Source: Aeromicrobium piscarium
Lineage (GTDB): Bacteria > Actinomycetota > Actinomycetes > Propionibacteriales > Nocardioidaceae
NCBI RefSeq assembly: GCF_007421815.1
Contig: NZ_VLNT01000003.1
Span: 1 to 64,000 of the forward strand
Length of the DNA: 64,000 nucleotides
Reading direction: 5' to 3'
The notes beneath the pieces are model-generated. The model did no database searches, was not told the origin of the DNA, and worked only from the letters and a program-made list of their open reading frames with translations. Below, piece by piece: positions 18,142-26,058 of this stretch. The stretch's first letter is position 1. The number at the start of each line of letters is the position of its first letter. The translations under genes were made by a program, and so were the position numbers.

Positions 18142-19365
18142 TCAGCTGGCGTGGGGGTAGGTCTGGTAGTGGAGGGCACGTTGGTGCTCCAGCGCGCGTC
18201 GTCGTCGGTGGCGTGGGTGGCTGCCGGGGAGGAGGCGGCCTTGGCGGTCGGTGAAGGCATGGGTCGTGGGGTCGATGACCAAGCTCCCGGCATGCACCGC
18301 GCGGTGGCATCTGGGGCAGAGGCCGATGAGGTTGGCCAGATCGGTGGGTCCGCCGCGGGACCACCAGATGATGTGGTGGATGTGGACGACGGGTGCGCGG
18401 CAGCCGGGTGATGCGCATTGGTGTCCTTGTCGGGCGAGGACCGCAGTCCGTTGCCGGGGTGTCGCCAGGCGGCTGGATCTGCCGACGTCGAGGATCCCGT
18501 CTTTGCCGCCGGTGGCGATGGGGGTGATGTCGGCTTCGCAGATCATCTCCTGCAGCTGGCGGATGCCGATGGTCCCGAACCCCACCAACTCCCCGGACCC
18601 GCTGTCGTTCATCAGGGTGCTGGCGTCGATCGTCAGGGCCAGGTGCGGACGCACCCCCTTGTCCCCGGGAAGACCGTTGTTCAGGACGGAGTCGAGGAGT
18701 CGTTCTAGCCCGTCTACTCGCCGTTGGGCACAGGTCCGTGGATCGTCCGCGCCCTGGGGTGCGGACAGCGACTGCAGGAGGGCGGTGAGTTTGGCCCCGG
18801 TGGTGGAGTTGAGGAACCCGTTGATGTGAACACAGTCAGGGACGGGGTTGACCTGGATATCCTCACGGGCCATGCCATCGATCCACGCCTGATCCAACTC
18901 ATCGGGGTACACCGCATCCCGCAGGGTGCGGACCACCTGCCGCAACGCGGCAGGCTCGTGAGTCGAGGCAACCTCTAACAGCTCCGGGAGCATGTCCCGG
19001 GTGTGCGAGGGCCCGACATGCGTGACCGCATACGACAGGTGTTTCACATGCTCGAGTGAGATCTCGCCAGCTGAGGCCAGTTCCGCAGCCTCGGGGATCT
19101 GCTTCAGTGTCAGACCAGACCTGACCAACTCATTCGCACGCCGCGAGCTCACCCGGAGCTGATCCCGCAACCACGCCTTCACCGAGCTATACCCCTCGGC
19201 CTCGTGTTCCAGGGTCTCGGACATCTCAGCGGTCAGTTGAGCCTTGGCGGCATCGATCGCATTGCTCGTCTCTTCCAACGCCCGTAGCGCGTCGGTCGAG
19301 GGTGCGAACGCATCAAGCAGGGCTGCGGTGTCCCGCAGCCGCCGTGCCAGATCCCCCGATTCCAT
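18142..19365 (-). CDS. HNH endonuclease with DUF222 (13E12 family), SOS-controlled
   Basis: A 407-residue protein: DUF222 domain (about 10-290) followed by an HNH nuclease domain (about 305-365) with a CASPGC and CPRC cysteine frame and 'HIHHIIWWSRGG' plus 'LANLIGLCPRCHRAVH'. Such 13E12 genes are multicopy in actinobacteria and several in M. tuberculosis are induced by DNA damage. Here a perfect LexA box (19377-19392) lies right upstream, and TAGACT (minus strand, 19371-19376) is five bases before the ATG. The C-terminus is rich in His and Arg. No intein or intron is nearby, so homing is not indicated. Confidence 0.9.
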   Translation of the reverse strand: MESGDLARRLRDTAALLDAFAPSTDALRALEETSNAIDAAKAQLTAEMSETLEHEAEGYSSVKAWLRDQLRVSSRRANELVRSGLTLKQIPEAAELASAGEISLEHVKHLSYAVTHVGPSHTRDMLPELLEVASTHEPAALRQVVRTLRDAVYPDELDQAWIDGMAREDIQVNPVPDCVHINGFLNSTTGAKLTALLQSLSAPQGADDPRTCAQRRVDGLERLLDSVLNNGLPGDKGVRPHLALTIDASTLMNDSGSGELVGFGTIGIRQLQEMICEADITPIATGGKDGILDVGRSSRLATPRQRTAVLARQGHQCASPGCRAPVVHIHHIIWWSRGGPTDLANLIGLCPRCHRAVHAGSLVIDPTTHAFTDRQGRLLPGSHPRHRRRRALEHQRALHYQTYPHAS

Positions 19366-19376
19366 GTCTCAGTCTA

Positions 19377-19392
19377 TCGAACAAATGTTCGA
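19377..19392. promoter_or_regulatory. LexA (SOS) box
   Basis: TCGAACAAATGTTCGA is a perfect 16-bp palindrome that fits the actinobacterial LexA consensus TCGAAC-N4-GTTCGA. It abuts the -10 box (TAGACT on the minus strand, 19371-19376) of the HNH gene, so LexA would block the promoter directly. Confidence 0.9.
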
Positions 19393-19430
19393 ACAGTCAA
19401 GGGGTGCGGCGGACTTTCTGGTGCCATGTC

Positions 19431-19471
19431 TCAGGAGATCGGTGACAGTTCTGCATCAGGACATCCGTGAC
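19431..19471. repeat. Short direct repeat, possible IS remnant
   Basis: TCAGGAGATCGGTGAC (19431-19446) and TCAGGACATCCGTGAC (19456-19471) match at 14 of 16 positions, 25 bases apart. A third partial copy, GGTGACGCTTC, follows near 19490. The motif recalls the ends of IS481-type elements, but no transposase fragment is present. The rest of the 228-base gap holds only the next gene's -10 box. Confidence 0.4.
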
Positions 19472-19593
19472 GCTTCGGCGGTTCTTGGGGGTGACGCTTC
19501 TCTCCCGGCTGACCCGCTTCGGTAGGTGCGTGGCTCACCGTCGCAGACTCGCGTCGGCGAGCGGCCATGGGGACCGGCTACTAGCGTGCTGTC

Positions 19594-20025
19594 ATGCACG
19601 TCGAACGCATCTTCGCCGTCCAGCGTCCGATCGACGAGGTCTTCGACTACCTCGCCGACTTCACGCACACCGAGGAGTGGGATCCGGGGACGGTCAGCAC
19701 CACACGGCGTTCCGGCGACGGTGGTCTCGGCACCACCTACGACAATGTCTCGGAGTTCCTCGGACGCCGCGTCGAGCTGGTGTACAGCACCGTCACTCAC
19801 GCCGCCCCGCGCAGAGTCCGGTTCCGTGGCCGGCAGCGCTGGTCGACGACTCTCGACGATCTCGCCCTGCGCGATCTCGGCGACGGGCGGACCGAGATCC
19901 AGTACCGGGCCGACTTCTCCTTCGGGTTCCCGATCAGCCTGGCCGCCCCGTTCGTCGTCCGTCCGAAGCTCGGGGACCTTGCCGACGAGACCGTGGCCTC
20001 GCTGCGTCGGGCGCTCGAGCGGTGA
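19594..20025 (+). CDS. SRPBCC-family protein (polyketide cyclase/START-like)
   Basis: A 143-residue protein with the family N-terminus 'VERIFAVQRPIDEVFDYLADFTHTEEWDPG' pattern (residues 3-32) and a C-terminal helix that closes a hydrophobic pocket. Members bind lipids or polyketides or act in membrane stress; the ligand is unknown. TAGCGT at 19582-19587 lies six bases before the ATG, with no Shine-Dalgarno. The amidohydrolase at 20042 has its own -10. Confidence 0.82.
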   Translation: MHVERIFAVQRPIDEVFDYLADFTHTEEWDPGTVSTTRRSGDGGLGTTYDNVSEFLGRRVELVYSTVTHAAPRRVRFRGRQRWSTTLDDLALRDLGDGRTEIQYRADFSFGFPISLAAPFVVRPKLGDLADETVASLRRALER

Positions 20026-20041
20026 GCGGTACCCTGGGCCG

Positions 20042-21220
20042 GTGAGTGTCCAGGACGTCATCGCGCAGACCATCGAGGAGATCACCCCCGACCTGATCGA
20101 GCTGCGTCGTGATCTGCACGCTTTCCCCGAGCTCTCCTGGCAGGAGCACCGCACCACCGATGTCGTGATCGCCCAGGTCGAGAAGCTCGGTCTGCGCTAT
20201 GAGCGCCTGGACATCGGCACCGGTCTGACCGCGGACATCGGTCCCGCGGAGGGCCCGATCGTCGCGTTGCGCGCGGATCTCGATGCCCTCCCGGTACTGG
20301 ACGCCACCCAGGACCCCTGGCGTTCACGGCAACCCGGTATCGCGCACGCCTGCGGCCACGACGTCCACATCTCGGCGCTCGTCGGGGCCGCGCATGCATT
20401 GACCCGGGCACACGAGGAGCACGGTCTGCCGGTTCGCGTGCGGCTGCTCTTCCAGCCAGCAGAGGAGGTCATGCCCGGTGGCGCACTGCGGGTCCTCCGC
20501 GAAGGCGCTCTGCAGGGTGTGGCGCGCATCTACGCGCTGCACTGCGATCCGTCCCTCGACGTCGGCCAGGTAGGGCTGCGCGAAGGACCCATCACCGGAG
20601 CCTCCGACCATGTCCACGTGGTCCTGAGCGGTCGAGGCGGGCACACCTCCCGGCCGCACCTCACCGAGGACCTCACCTACGCCCTCGGCAGCCTCATCAC
20701 CCAGATGCCGGCGGTCCTGTCGCGCCGTTTCGACCCGCGTGCGGGGGTGAGCCTGGTCTGGGGCCAGGTCGCCGCCGGCAACGCCGCCAATGTGATCCCC
20801 TCGGTCGGCGAGCTGACCGGCACGCTGCGGATGCTCGACTCGGCGGCCTGGCACGATGCCGAACGATTCGTCCGGGGGCTCATCGCCGACATCATCGAGC
20901 CCTTCGGCGTGTCCGCGGAGATCACCTACACGCGCGGCGTACCGCCGGTCGTGAACGACTTCGCCGCGACGCAGACCCTGCGCCAGGCGGTGACCGAGGC
21001 TCTGGGCGTCAAGGGCGCCGCCAGCACCCCGCAGAGCCTCGGGGGAGAGGACTTCGCCTGGTATCTCGAGGCGATCCCCGGCGCGATGGGCCGCTTGGGG
21101 ACGCGGACTCCCGACGGCCCCACCTATGACCTGCACCAGGGCAATCTGCGGGTGGACGAGCAGGCGATCTCCGTCGGCGCTCGGGTGCTCGCCGGCGTGG
21201 CTGCGCGTCCGCTGGAGTGA
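20042..21220 (+). CDS. M20-family amidohydrolase
   Basis: A 392-residue metal-dependent amidohydrolase of the M20D group (IAA-amino acid/hippurate/N-acyl amino acid hydrolases). It has 'RRDLHAFPELSWQE' (22-35), 'RADLDALP' (77-84), the metal motif HACGHD (102-107), 'FQPAEE' and 'GGEDFAWY'. C104 in the HACGHD motif is a metal ligand in this group. GTG 20042 is six bases after TACCCT (20030-20035), which supports this start. It acts in the cytoplasm; the substrate is probably an N-acyl amino acid or peptide. Confidence 0.88.
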   Translation: MSVQDVIAQTIEEITPDLIELRRDLHAFPELSWQEHRTTDVVIAQVEKLGLRYERLDIGTGLTADIGPAEGPIVALRADLDALPVLDATQDPWRSRQPGIAHACGHDVHISALVGAAHALTRAHEEHGLPVRVRLLFQPAEEVMPGGALRVLREGALQGVARIYALHCDPSLDVGQVGLREGPITGASDHVHVVLSGRGGHTSRPHLTEDLTYALGSLITQMPAVLSRRFDPRAGVSLVWGQVAAGNAANVIPSVGELTGTLRMLDSAAWHDAERFVRGLIADIIEPFGVSAEITYTRGVPPVVNDFAATQTLRQAVTEALGVKGAASTPQSLGGEDFAWYLEAIPGAMGRLGTRTPDGPTYDLHQGNLRVDEQAISVGARVLAGVAARPLE

Positions 21221-21245
21221 TGACCGAGGCACTTAACCAGCCTCA

Positions 21246-21328
21246 GTGGTCGGGTAGCGGGGCCACGCTTGCGGAGCGTGACCTCGATACGCGGGCTCGT
21301 TCCTCGCCCAGCTACTCGATCACCCGAC
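21246..21328. repeat. Intergenic palindromic repeat, GTGGTCGAGTAG type
   Basis: The element reads GTGGTCGGGTAGCG at one end and GCTACTCGATCACCCGAC at the other, with arms GTCGGGT (21249-21255) and ACCCGAC (21322-21328) and an inner hairpin CACGCT/AGCGTG. It shares CTCGATACGCG-type and GCTCGTTCCTC blocks with the element at 24694-24818. It lies between the converging amidohydrolase and UspA genes. Confidence 0.75.
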
Positions 21329-21340
21329 CCGGGCGTTCGC

Positions 21341-21826
21341 TCAGCTGTCGAGGTCGAGCACCCGGTCGCTGCGCGCGGGATCCTCGCTGTCGCGCACCAC
21401 GACCACGGGGCAGGGTGCGTGCCGCACCACCGCCTCGCTGACCGAGCCCAGGACGAGTCCCTTGAATCCGCCGAGACCACGTGGCCCGACGGCGACCAGG
21501 CTCGCGTCCTCGGCCAGCATCAGCAGGCCGTTCGCGGCGGGGCCGCGGGGCGTCGCATAGGAGACCTCGACATCGCCGTACTGCGCGACGAGCGCCCGGG
21601 TGTCGGCCATGAGGCGCTCGCGGACCGCCTGCTCGAAATCGGCCGCAGGCGGCACATAGCCGTGTTCCCAGGAGGAAGGCCGGGGAGCGGTGCGCAACGT
21701 CCAGGCTCGCGCGACGATGACGGAGAGACCGGTGACGTCCGCCCACCGCAGCACCCACGCGAGCGCCGTGCCGGCGAATGCCGAACCGTCATGTCCGACG
21801 ACGATCGGGGAGGAGATGGCGTCCAT
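21341..21826 (-). CDS. Universal stress protein (UspA family)
   Basis: A 161-residue single-domain Usp. It has 'IVVGHDGS' at the N-terminus and the ATP-binding motif G-x2-G-x9-G-S in 'GPRGLGGFKGLVLGSVSEAV'. ATG 21826 was chosen because TACCCT on the minus strand (21833-21838) sits six bases upstream; a frame start 19 codons earlier is possible but less likely. Usp proteins act in the cytoplasm in stress and dormancy; the specific partner is unknown. Confidence 0.85.
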   Translation of the reverse strand: MDAISSPIVVGHDGSAFAGTALAWVLRWADVTGLSVIVARAWTLRTAPRPSSWEHGYVPPAADFEQAVRERLMADTRALVAQYGDVEVSYATPRGPAANGLLMLAEDASLVAVGPRGLGGFKGLVLGSVSEAVVRHAPCPVVVVRDSEDPARSDRVLDLDS

Positions 21827-22010
21827 GGGCTCAGGGTACCGTCGTCCGAGGTTCACCGGGGGAGCCGTCGTGTCGAGCGGCACAGGTTACAAATCGGTGT
21901 CAGGCGCGTTGAATAGCTCCGCACCTCTCCCCAAGGTCCCATCGCCACGATTAGTGTCGGCCAGGTGCAGTGAACGTGCCAGACGCGCTGGTGCGAGACG
22001 AGGAGGAGAA

Positions 22011-23090
22011 GTGCGCCATCTGACCAAGGCTGCCGTGCTAGTCGGCGCCGCAGCAGTCGTGCTGAGTGCCTGTGGCACCGCGGCTGACAACGACGACAGT
22101 GACAACAACGCCGACGAGCAGCAGCAGTGCGAGGCCGTGGAGCTCGAGGGCGATCCTCAGGTCGCGCTCGCGTACGACGTGGGGGGACGCGGGGACCAGT
22201 CCTTCAACGACGCGGCTTACGCCGGCCTGGAGAAGGCGCAGGGCGAGTTCGGCTTCGACGGCACCGAAGGTGAGGCGTCCTCCGATGAGAGCGAGGAAGT
22301 CCGTGAGCAGCGGCTCCGTGGCTTCGCCGACGACGGCTACAACGTCATCGTGGGCGTGGGCTTCGCGTACAGCGACTCGGTGGACAAGGTCGCGCCGGAG
22401 TACCCCAATGTCTCCTTCGCCGTCATCGACGGCTTCGACCCGACCGAGGACGACGTCAACTGCAATGTCGCCTACTTGACCTTCGCCGAGAACGAGGGCT
22501 CCTTCCTCGTCGGCGTGGCGGCTGCCGAGACCACCGAGAGCGACACGGTCGGCTTCGTGGGCGGCGTCAACAACCCGCTCATCCAGAAGTTCGAGGCCGG
22601 GTTCAAGGCGGGCGTCGAGGAGACCAATCCCGATATCGAGGTCGTCTCGACTTATATCGAGGAGTCCGATCCTCGCGGATTCGGTGACCCGGCCGGTGGC
22701 CAGGCGGCCGCGGAGGGCCTCATCAACGACGGTGCCGACGTGATCTTCCACGCGGCGGGCGCCTCGGGCATCGGCGTGTTCGATGCCGTGACGAGCGCCG
22801 ATCTGTGGGCGATCGGTGTGGACTCCGATCAGTACCTCACCGCCTCGCCGGAGCAGCAGCCGCACATCCTGACCTCGATGCTCAAGCGCGTCGACGTCTC
22901 GACGTACGACTTCATCGCCGCGGCGTTCGACGGTGAGCCGCTGTCGGGATACACCGAGTTCACGCTCGCCGACGACGGCGTCGACTACTCGACCTCCGGT
23001 GACTTCCTCTCCGGGGATCTGATCACCGAGATCGACGACTACAAGCAGCAGATCATCGACGGTGACCTCGAGGTCCCAACCGAGCCGTGA
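22011..23090 (+). CDS. BMP-family nucleoside-binding lipoprotein
   Basis: A 359-residue substrate-binding protein of the basic membrane protein (BMP/PnrA) family, which brings purine and other nucleosides to an ABC importer. It has a lipoprotein signal with the lipobox LSAC (C21), an acidic Asp/Asn linker, and BMP motifs 'GGRGDQSFNDAAY' and 'GFVGGVNNPLIQKFEAGF'. GTG 22011 follows GAGGAGGAG. It heads the transporter-salvage operon. A very strong stem-loop right after its stop may keep its level above the ATPase and permeases. Confidence 0.92.
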   Translation: MRHLTKAAVLVGAAAVVLSACGTAADNDDSDNNADEQQQCEAVELEGDPQVALAYDVGGRGDQSFNDAAYAGLEKAQGEFGFDGTEGEASSDESEEVREQRLRGFADDGYNVIVGVGFAYSDSVDKVAPEYPNVSFAVIDGFDPTEDDVNCNVAYLTFAENEGSFLVGVAAAETTESDTVGFVGGVNNPLIQKFEAGFKAGVEETNPDIEVVSTYIEESDPRGFGDPAGGQAAAEGLINDGADVIFHAAGASGIGVFDAVTSADLWAIGVDSDQYLTASPEQQPHILTSMLKRVDVSTYDFIAAAFDGEPLSGYTEFTLADDGVDYSTSGDFLSGDLITEIDDYKQQIIDGDLEVPTEP

Positions 23091-23104
23091 GACGCTGAGC
23101 CTAC

Positions 23105-23140
23105 GGCCCGGGGTCGCACCTGAGGGTGCGACCCCGGGCC
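23105..23140 (+). terminator. Strong stem-loop between binding protein and ATPase genes
   Basis: GGCCCGGGGTCGCACC (23105-23120) pairs perfectly with 23125-23140 around a TGAG loop, giving 16 GC-rich pairs, then TTCG. It lies 14 bases after the lipoprotein gene and 38 before the ATPase gene. It probably acts as a partial terminator or mRNA end protector. Confidence 0.8.
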
Positions 23141-23178
23141 TTCGCCCGATCACGACCACGGCAGAGCAGGGGCTGAGC

Positions 23179-24672
23179 ATGCAGGTGGAGCTACGGGGGA
23201 TCGCCAAGCGGTTCCCCGGCGTCATCGCCAATCACGACGTCGACCTGACGATCCGATCCGGAGCCGTCCACGCCCTCATCGGCGAGAACGGCGCCGGCAA
23301 GTCGACACTCATGAAGATCCTCTACGGGGTCCAGAACGCGGACGACGGGACGATCCTCGTCGACGACCGGGAGCAGCGCTTCTCCTCGCCCACGGACGCG
23401 ATCGAGGCCGGCATCGGCATGGTGTTCCAGCACTTCATGCTCGCCGACAATCTCACCGTGCTGGAGAACATCGTTCTCGGCGCGGAGAAGATGCACGGGA
23501 TCGGCGAGAAGGCCCGCGGCCGGGTTCGGGAGATCTCGGCCGAGTTCGGTTTCGATATCGACCCCGATATACGCGTCGCCGAACTCGGCGTCGCAGCTCG
23601 TCAGCGGGTCGAGATCCTCAAGGTGCTGTATCGCGGAGCGAGGCTCATCATCCTCGACGAGCCGACGGCGGTGCTGGTACCGCAGGAGGTGGAGATCCTC
23701 TTCGCCAATCTGCGTGAGCTCGTCGCCTCCGGCTGCTCGGTGCTGTTCATCTCACACAAGCTCGACGAGGTGCTGCAGATCGCTGATGACATCACCGTGA
23801 TGCGGCGCGGCACGACCGTCGGCACCGCCGACCCGGCCACGGCCACCCGCCAGCAGCTCGCGGAGCTCATGGTCGGTGCGGAGCTGCCGACGCCCGAGCT
23901 GAGCGCCGATACCGTGACCGACACTCCGGTCCTGTCGCTGCGGTCGATCTCGCTCGTGAACGACACGGGGCGCACCGTGCTCGCCGGCATCGACCTGACG
24001 ATCCACCGCGGTGAGATCGTCGGCATCGCCGGTGTGGAGGGCAACGGACAGACTGAGCTCGTCGAGGTCATCATGGGGATGCGACGAGCGACGGAGGGCC
24101 GCATCGTGCTGGCCGAGGAGGACATCACGCGGTTGTCCGTGCGCAAGGTCCGTGAACGCGGGGTGGGATTCATCCCCGAAGATCGCCACCGGCACGGTGT
24201 CGTCCTCGACTTCTCCCTGTGGGAGAACCGGATCCTCGGACACCAGACCACCGCTCCGGCCGTGCGCGGGCCGCTGCTCAATCCCGGCGGGGCCAGACGG
24301 GACGCCGAACGGATCATCGACGCCTACGATGTGCGGACCCCCTCGGTGCACACCACGGCGAGAGCCCTTTCAGGCGGCAACCAGCAGAAGTTCATCGTCG
24401 GACGCGAGATGAGCGGAGACCCGATCCTGCTGCTGGCCTCGCATCCGACCCGCGGTGTCGACGTCGGCGCCCAAGCGGCCATCTGGGATCACATCCGCCG
24501 GGCACGCCAGGCGGGTCTGGGCGTGCTGCTGATCTCCGCCGACCTCGACGAGCTCATCGGTCTGTCCGACCGTCTCGAGGTGATCCTGCGCGGACGGTTC
24601 ACCGCCCAGCTCGATCCTCGCGATGTCACCGCGCAGGAGCTCGGCACAGCCATGACAGGAGGCGCGGCATGA
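23179..24672 (+). CDS. Nucleoside ABC importer ATPase, tandem ABC domains
   Basis: A 497-residue ATPase with two ABC cassettes, like those of BMP-type nucleoside importers. The first has Walker A GENGAGKST (35-43), a degenerate signature ('LGVAARQRVE') and Walker B 'LIILDEPTA'. The second has a divergent P-loop ('GVEGNGQTEL') and a normal signature LSGGNQQK (397-404), but 'LLASHPTRG' in place of the Walker B Glu, so ATP hydrolysis is probably asymmetric. ATG 23179 follows CAGGGG. The stop overlaps an ATG that begins a mini-ORF, not the permease. Confidence 0.92.
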   Translation: MQVELRGIAKRFPGVIANHDVDLTIRSGAVHALIGENGAGKSTLMKILYGVQNADDGTILVDDREQRFSSPTDAIEAGIGMVFQHFMLADNLTVLENIVLGAEKMHGIGEKARGRVREISAEFGFDIDPDIRVAELGVAARQRVEILKVLYRGARLIILDEPTAVLVPQEVEILFANLRELVASGCSVLFISHKLDEVLQIADDITVMRRGTTVGTADPATATRQQLAELMVGAELPTPELSADTVTDTPVLSLRSISLVNDTGRTVLAGIDLTIHRGEIVGIAGVEGNGQTELVEVIMGMRRATEGRIVLAEEDITRLSVRKVRERGVGFIPEDRHRHGVVLDFSLWENRILGHQTTAPAVRGPLLNPGGARRDAERIIDAYDVRTPSVHTTARALSGGNQQKFIVGREMSGDPILLLASHPTRGVDVGAQAAIWDHIRRARQAGLGVLLISADLDELIGLSDRLEVILRGRFTAQLDPRDVTAQELGTAMTGGAA

Positions 24673-24860
24673 GCGAGCGAGACTTCACTTTCCGGTGGTC
24701 GAGTAGCGCCCGAGGGACGAGGGCGCGTATCGAGACCACGCTCCGGGGTGATTTCGCTACGCCGCTCGTTCCTCCCCCGCAAGCGGGAGGTGCCCCCAGC
24801 GGCTACTCGATCACCGAGTTTCGGCCTAGTGTGCTTCTTCTCGAGGCGGTGGCGGCATGA
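24669..24860 (+). CDS. 63-codon mini-ORF across an intergenic repeat
   Basis: It starts in an ATGA overlap with the ATPase stop and ends in an ATGA overlap with the next mini-ORF. Residues 9-52 are read from the palindromic repeat at 24694-24818, and the tail is 'EFRPSVLLLEAVAA'. It has no family likeness and low complexity. I infer that it matters, if at all, by carrying ribosomes across the insertion rather than for its product. Confidence 0.4.
   Translation: MSERDFTFRWSSSARGTRARIETTLRGDFATPLVPPPQAGGAPSGYSITEFRPSVLLLEAVAA
24694..24818. repeat. Palindromic repeat inserted inside the importer operon
   Basis: It begins GGTGGTCGAGTAGCG, has CGTATCGAGACCACG in the middle and ends GGCTACTCGATCACCGAG, with an inner CCCCCGCAAGCGGGAGG hairpin and the GGAGGTGCCCCCA block shared with the repeat at 5715-5809. 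It belongs to the same family as 21246-21328. It separates the ATPase and permease genes, which are usually adjacent. Confidence 0.8.
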
Positions 24861-24957
24861 GCGAGCGCAGCGAGCGAACGACGGCGGTCTTCTCATGCCG
24901 CCATCGGCCTAGTGTGTTTCTTCTCGAGGCGGTGGCGGCATGAGCGAGCGCAGCGAG
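24821..24957 (+). repeat. Duplicated 54-bp segment including the permease start
   Basis: 24821-24874 and 24904-24957 match at 53 of 54 positions, 83 bases apart. Each copy runs from TCGGCCTAGTG through GGCGGCATGAGCGAGCGCAG, so the permease start region is present twice. A third shorter match, GCGGCATGAGCGAGCG, is at the ATPase end (24665-24680). It looks like a duplication linked to the repeat insertion. Confidence 0.85.
24857..24943 (+). CDS. 28-codon mini-ORF linking to the permease
   Basis: It starts at the ATG of the first duplicated segment (ATGA overlap with the previous mini-ORF) and stops at the TGA that overlaps the permease ATG. Its last 12 residues (RPSVFLLEAVAA) repeat the end of the first mini-ORF with one change. 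It is too short for family assignment. Its likely role is translational coupling. Confidence 0.35.
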   Translation: MSERSERTTAVFSCRHRPSVFLLEAVAA

Positions 24958-26058
24958 AGCCAGCTCGTCCGACGCGTCGCGCAGATGGTGACGTACTCGA
25001 TCGTGCCGACCCTGGTGGCGATCGCCGCGGCGCTGCTGGCCACAGCCGCGATCGTGTGGATCTCGGGAGCGCCCGTCGGCGGCTTCCTCGACGCCATGCT
25101 CTCCGTGCCCGGGGAGCGGGATCTGGTGATCATCATCAACCAGGCGTCGATGATCGCCCTCTCGGCCTTCGCCGCCGCGATCTGCTTCCGGATGAACATC
25201 TTCAATATCGGTGTCGAGGGGCAGTACATCATCGGCGCCTGTGCCGGTGCCTTCTTCGCCGGGGCGGGGATCGTGCCGGGCCCCCTGAACATCCTGGCCA
25301 CGCTCGTCGTGGCGATGCTCGCCGGCATGGCCTGGGCGATGATCGCCGCCGTCCTGAACGTCACACGCGGCGTCAGCGAGGTCATCTCGGCGATCATGCT
25401 CAACTATGTGGCCCTCACCCTGGCCGGATATCTGGTCAAGACCTACGGCGCCAAGGCCGGATACACGTACACGACCGGCACCATCCCGCCGTCCAGCCAG
25501 CCTCTGGGATTCGGGATCATCTCCGGAGCCCCCGATGTCTGGGCACTCGCGATCCTCGCGGTGATCGTCGCCGTGAGCTACTCCTTCCTGCTTGGATGGA
25601 CCCGCTTCGGCTTCGACCTGCGGACCGCCGGAGAGTCGCGGACCGCGGCCCTGGCGAACGGCATCAATCCCAAGAAGATGGTGCTCATCACGATGGCGAT
25701 CTCCGGCGCGATCGCCGGGTTGGTGTGGATGCCGAGCTTCTTCGGCAGCACGCACACCTTCGGCATCCCCGAGTACTTCCAACGCGGCCTCGGCTTCACG
25801 GGTCTCGCCGTCGCACTGCTCGGCCGCAACACCTCCCTGGGCATCTTCTTCGGCGCGACCTTGTTCGCCTTCCTCTCGACGCAGTCCAACCGCCTGCAGA
25901 GCGTGGGAGTCGGACGCGATGTCGTCGAGATCACCCAGGGCGTGGTGGTGCTCATGGTCGTCATCGCCTTCGAGATCTCGCGGCGGATCAAGGCCCGGCG
26001 CGAACAGGAGAGCGTCGCGCGAGAACTGGGCACGACGAGTGAGGGGGTGCGGGCATGA
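24940..26058 (+). CDS. Nucleoside ABC importer permease (first)
   Basis: A 372-residue inner-membrane permease with about nine helices, of the branched-chain/ribose/BMP-associated type. 'FNIGVEGQYIIGACAGAF' and 'SEVISAIMLNYVAL' are typical of the NupP/YufP side of such importers. ATG 24940 is in the ATGA overlap with a mini-ORF; the N-terminal 'MSERSES' lies in the duplicated segment. It is coupled by ATGA to the second permease. It forms the channel with the next gene's product. Confidence 0.92.
   Translation: MSERSESQLVRRVAQMVTYSIVPTLVAIAAALLATAAIVWISGAPVGGFLDAMLSVPGERDLVIIINQASMIALSAFAAAICFRMNIFNIGVEGQYIIGACAGAFFAGAGIVPGPLNILATLVVAMLAGMAWAMIAAVLNVTRGVSEVISAIMLNYVALTLAGYLVKTYGAKAGYTYTTGTIPPSSQPLGFGIISGAPDVWALAILAVIVAVSYSFLLGWTRFGFDLRTAGESRTAALANGINPKKMVLITMAISGAIAGLVWMPSFFGSTHTFGIPEYFQRGLGFTGLAVALLGRNTSLGIFFGATLFAFLSTQSNRLQSVGVGRDVVEITQGVVVLMVVIAFEISRRIKARREQESVARELGTTSEGVRA

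Noticed and set aside
18142-19365. HNH gene as part of a homing intron, intein or restriction system
   Set aside because: No split host gene, intron structure or methyltransferase is nearby; the DUF222 domain marks a free-standing 13E12 protein.
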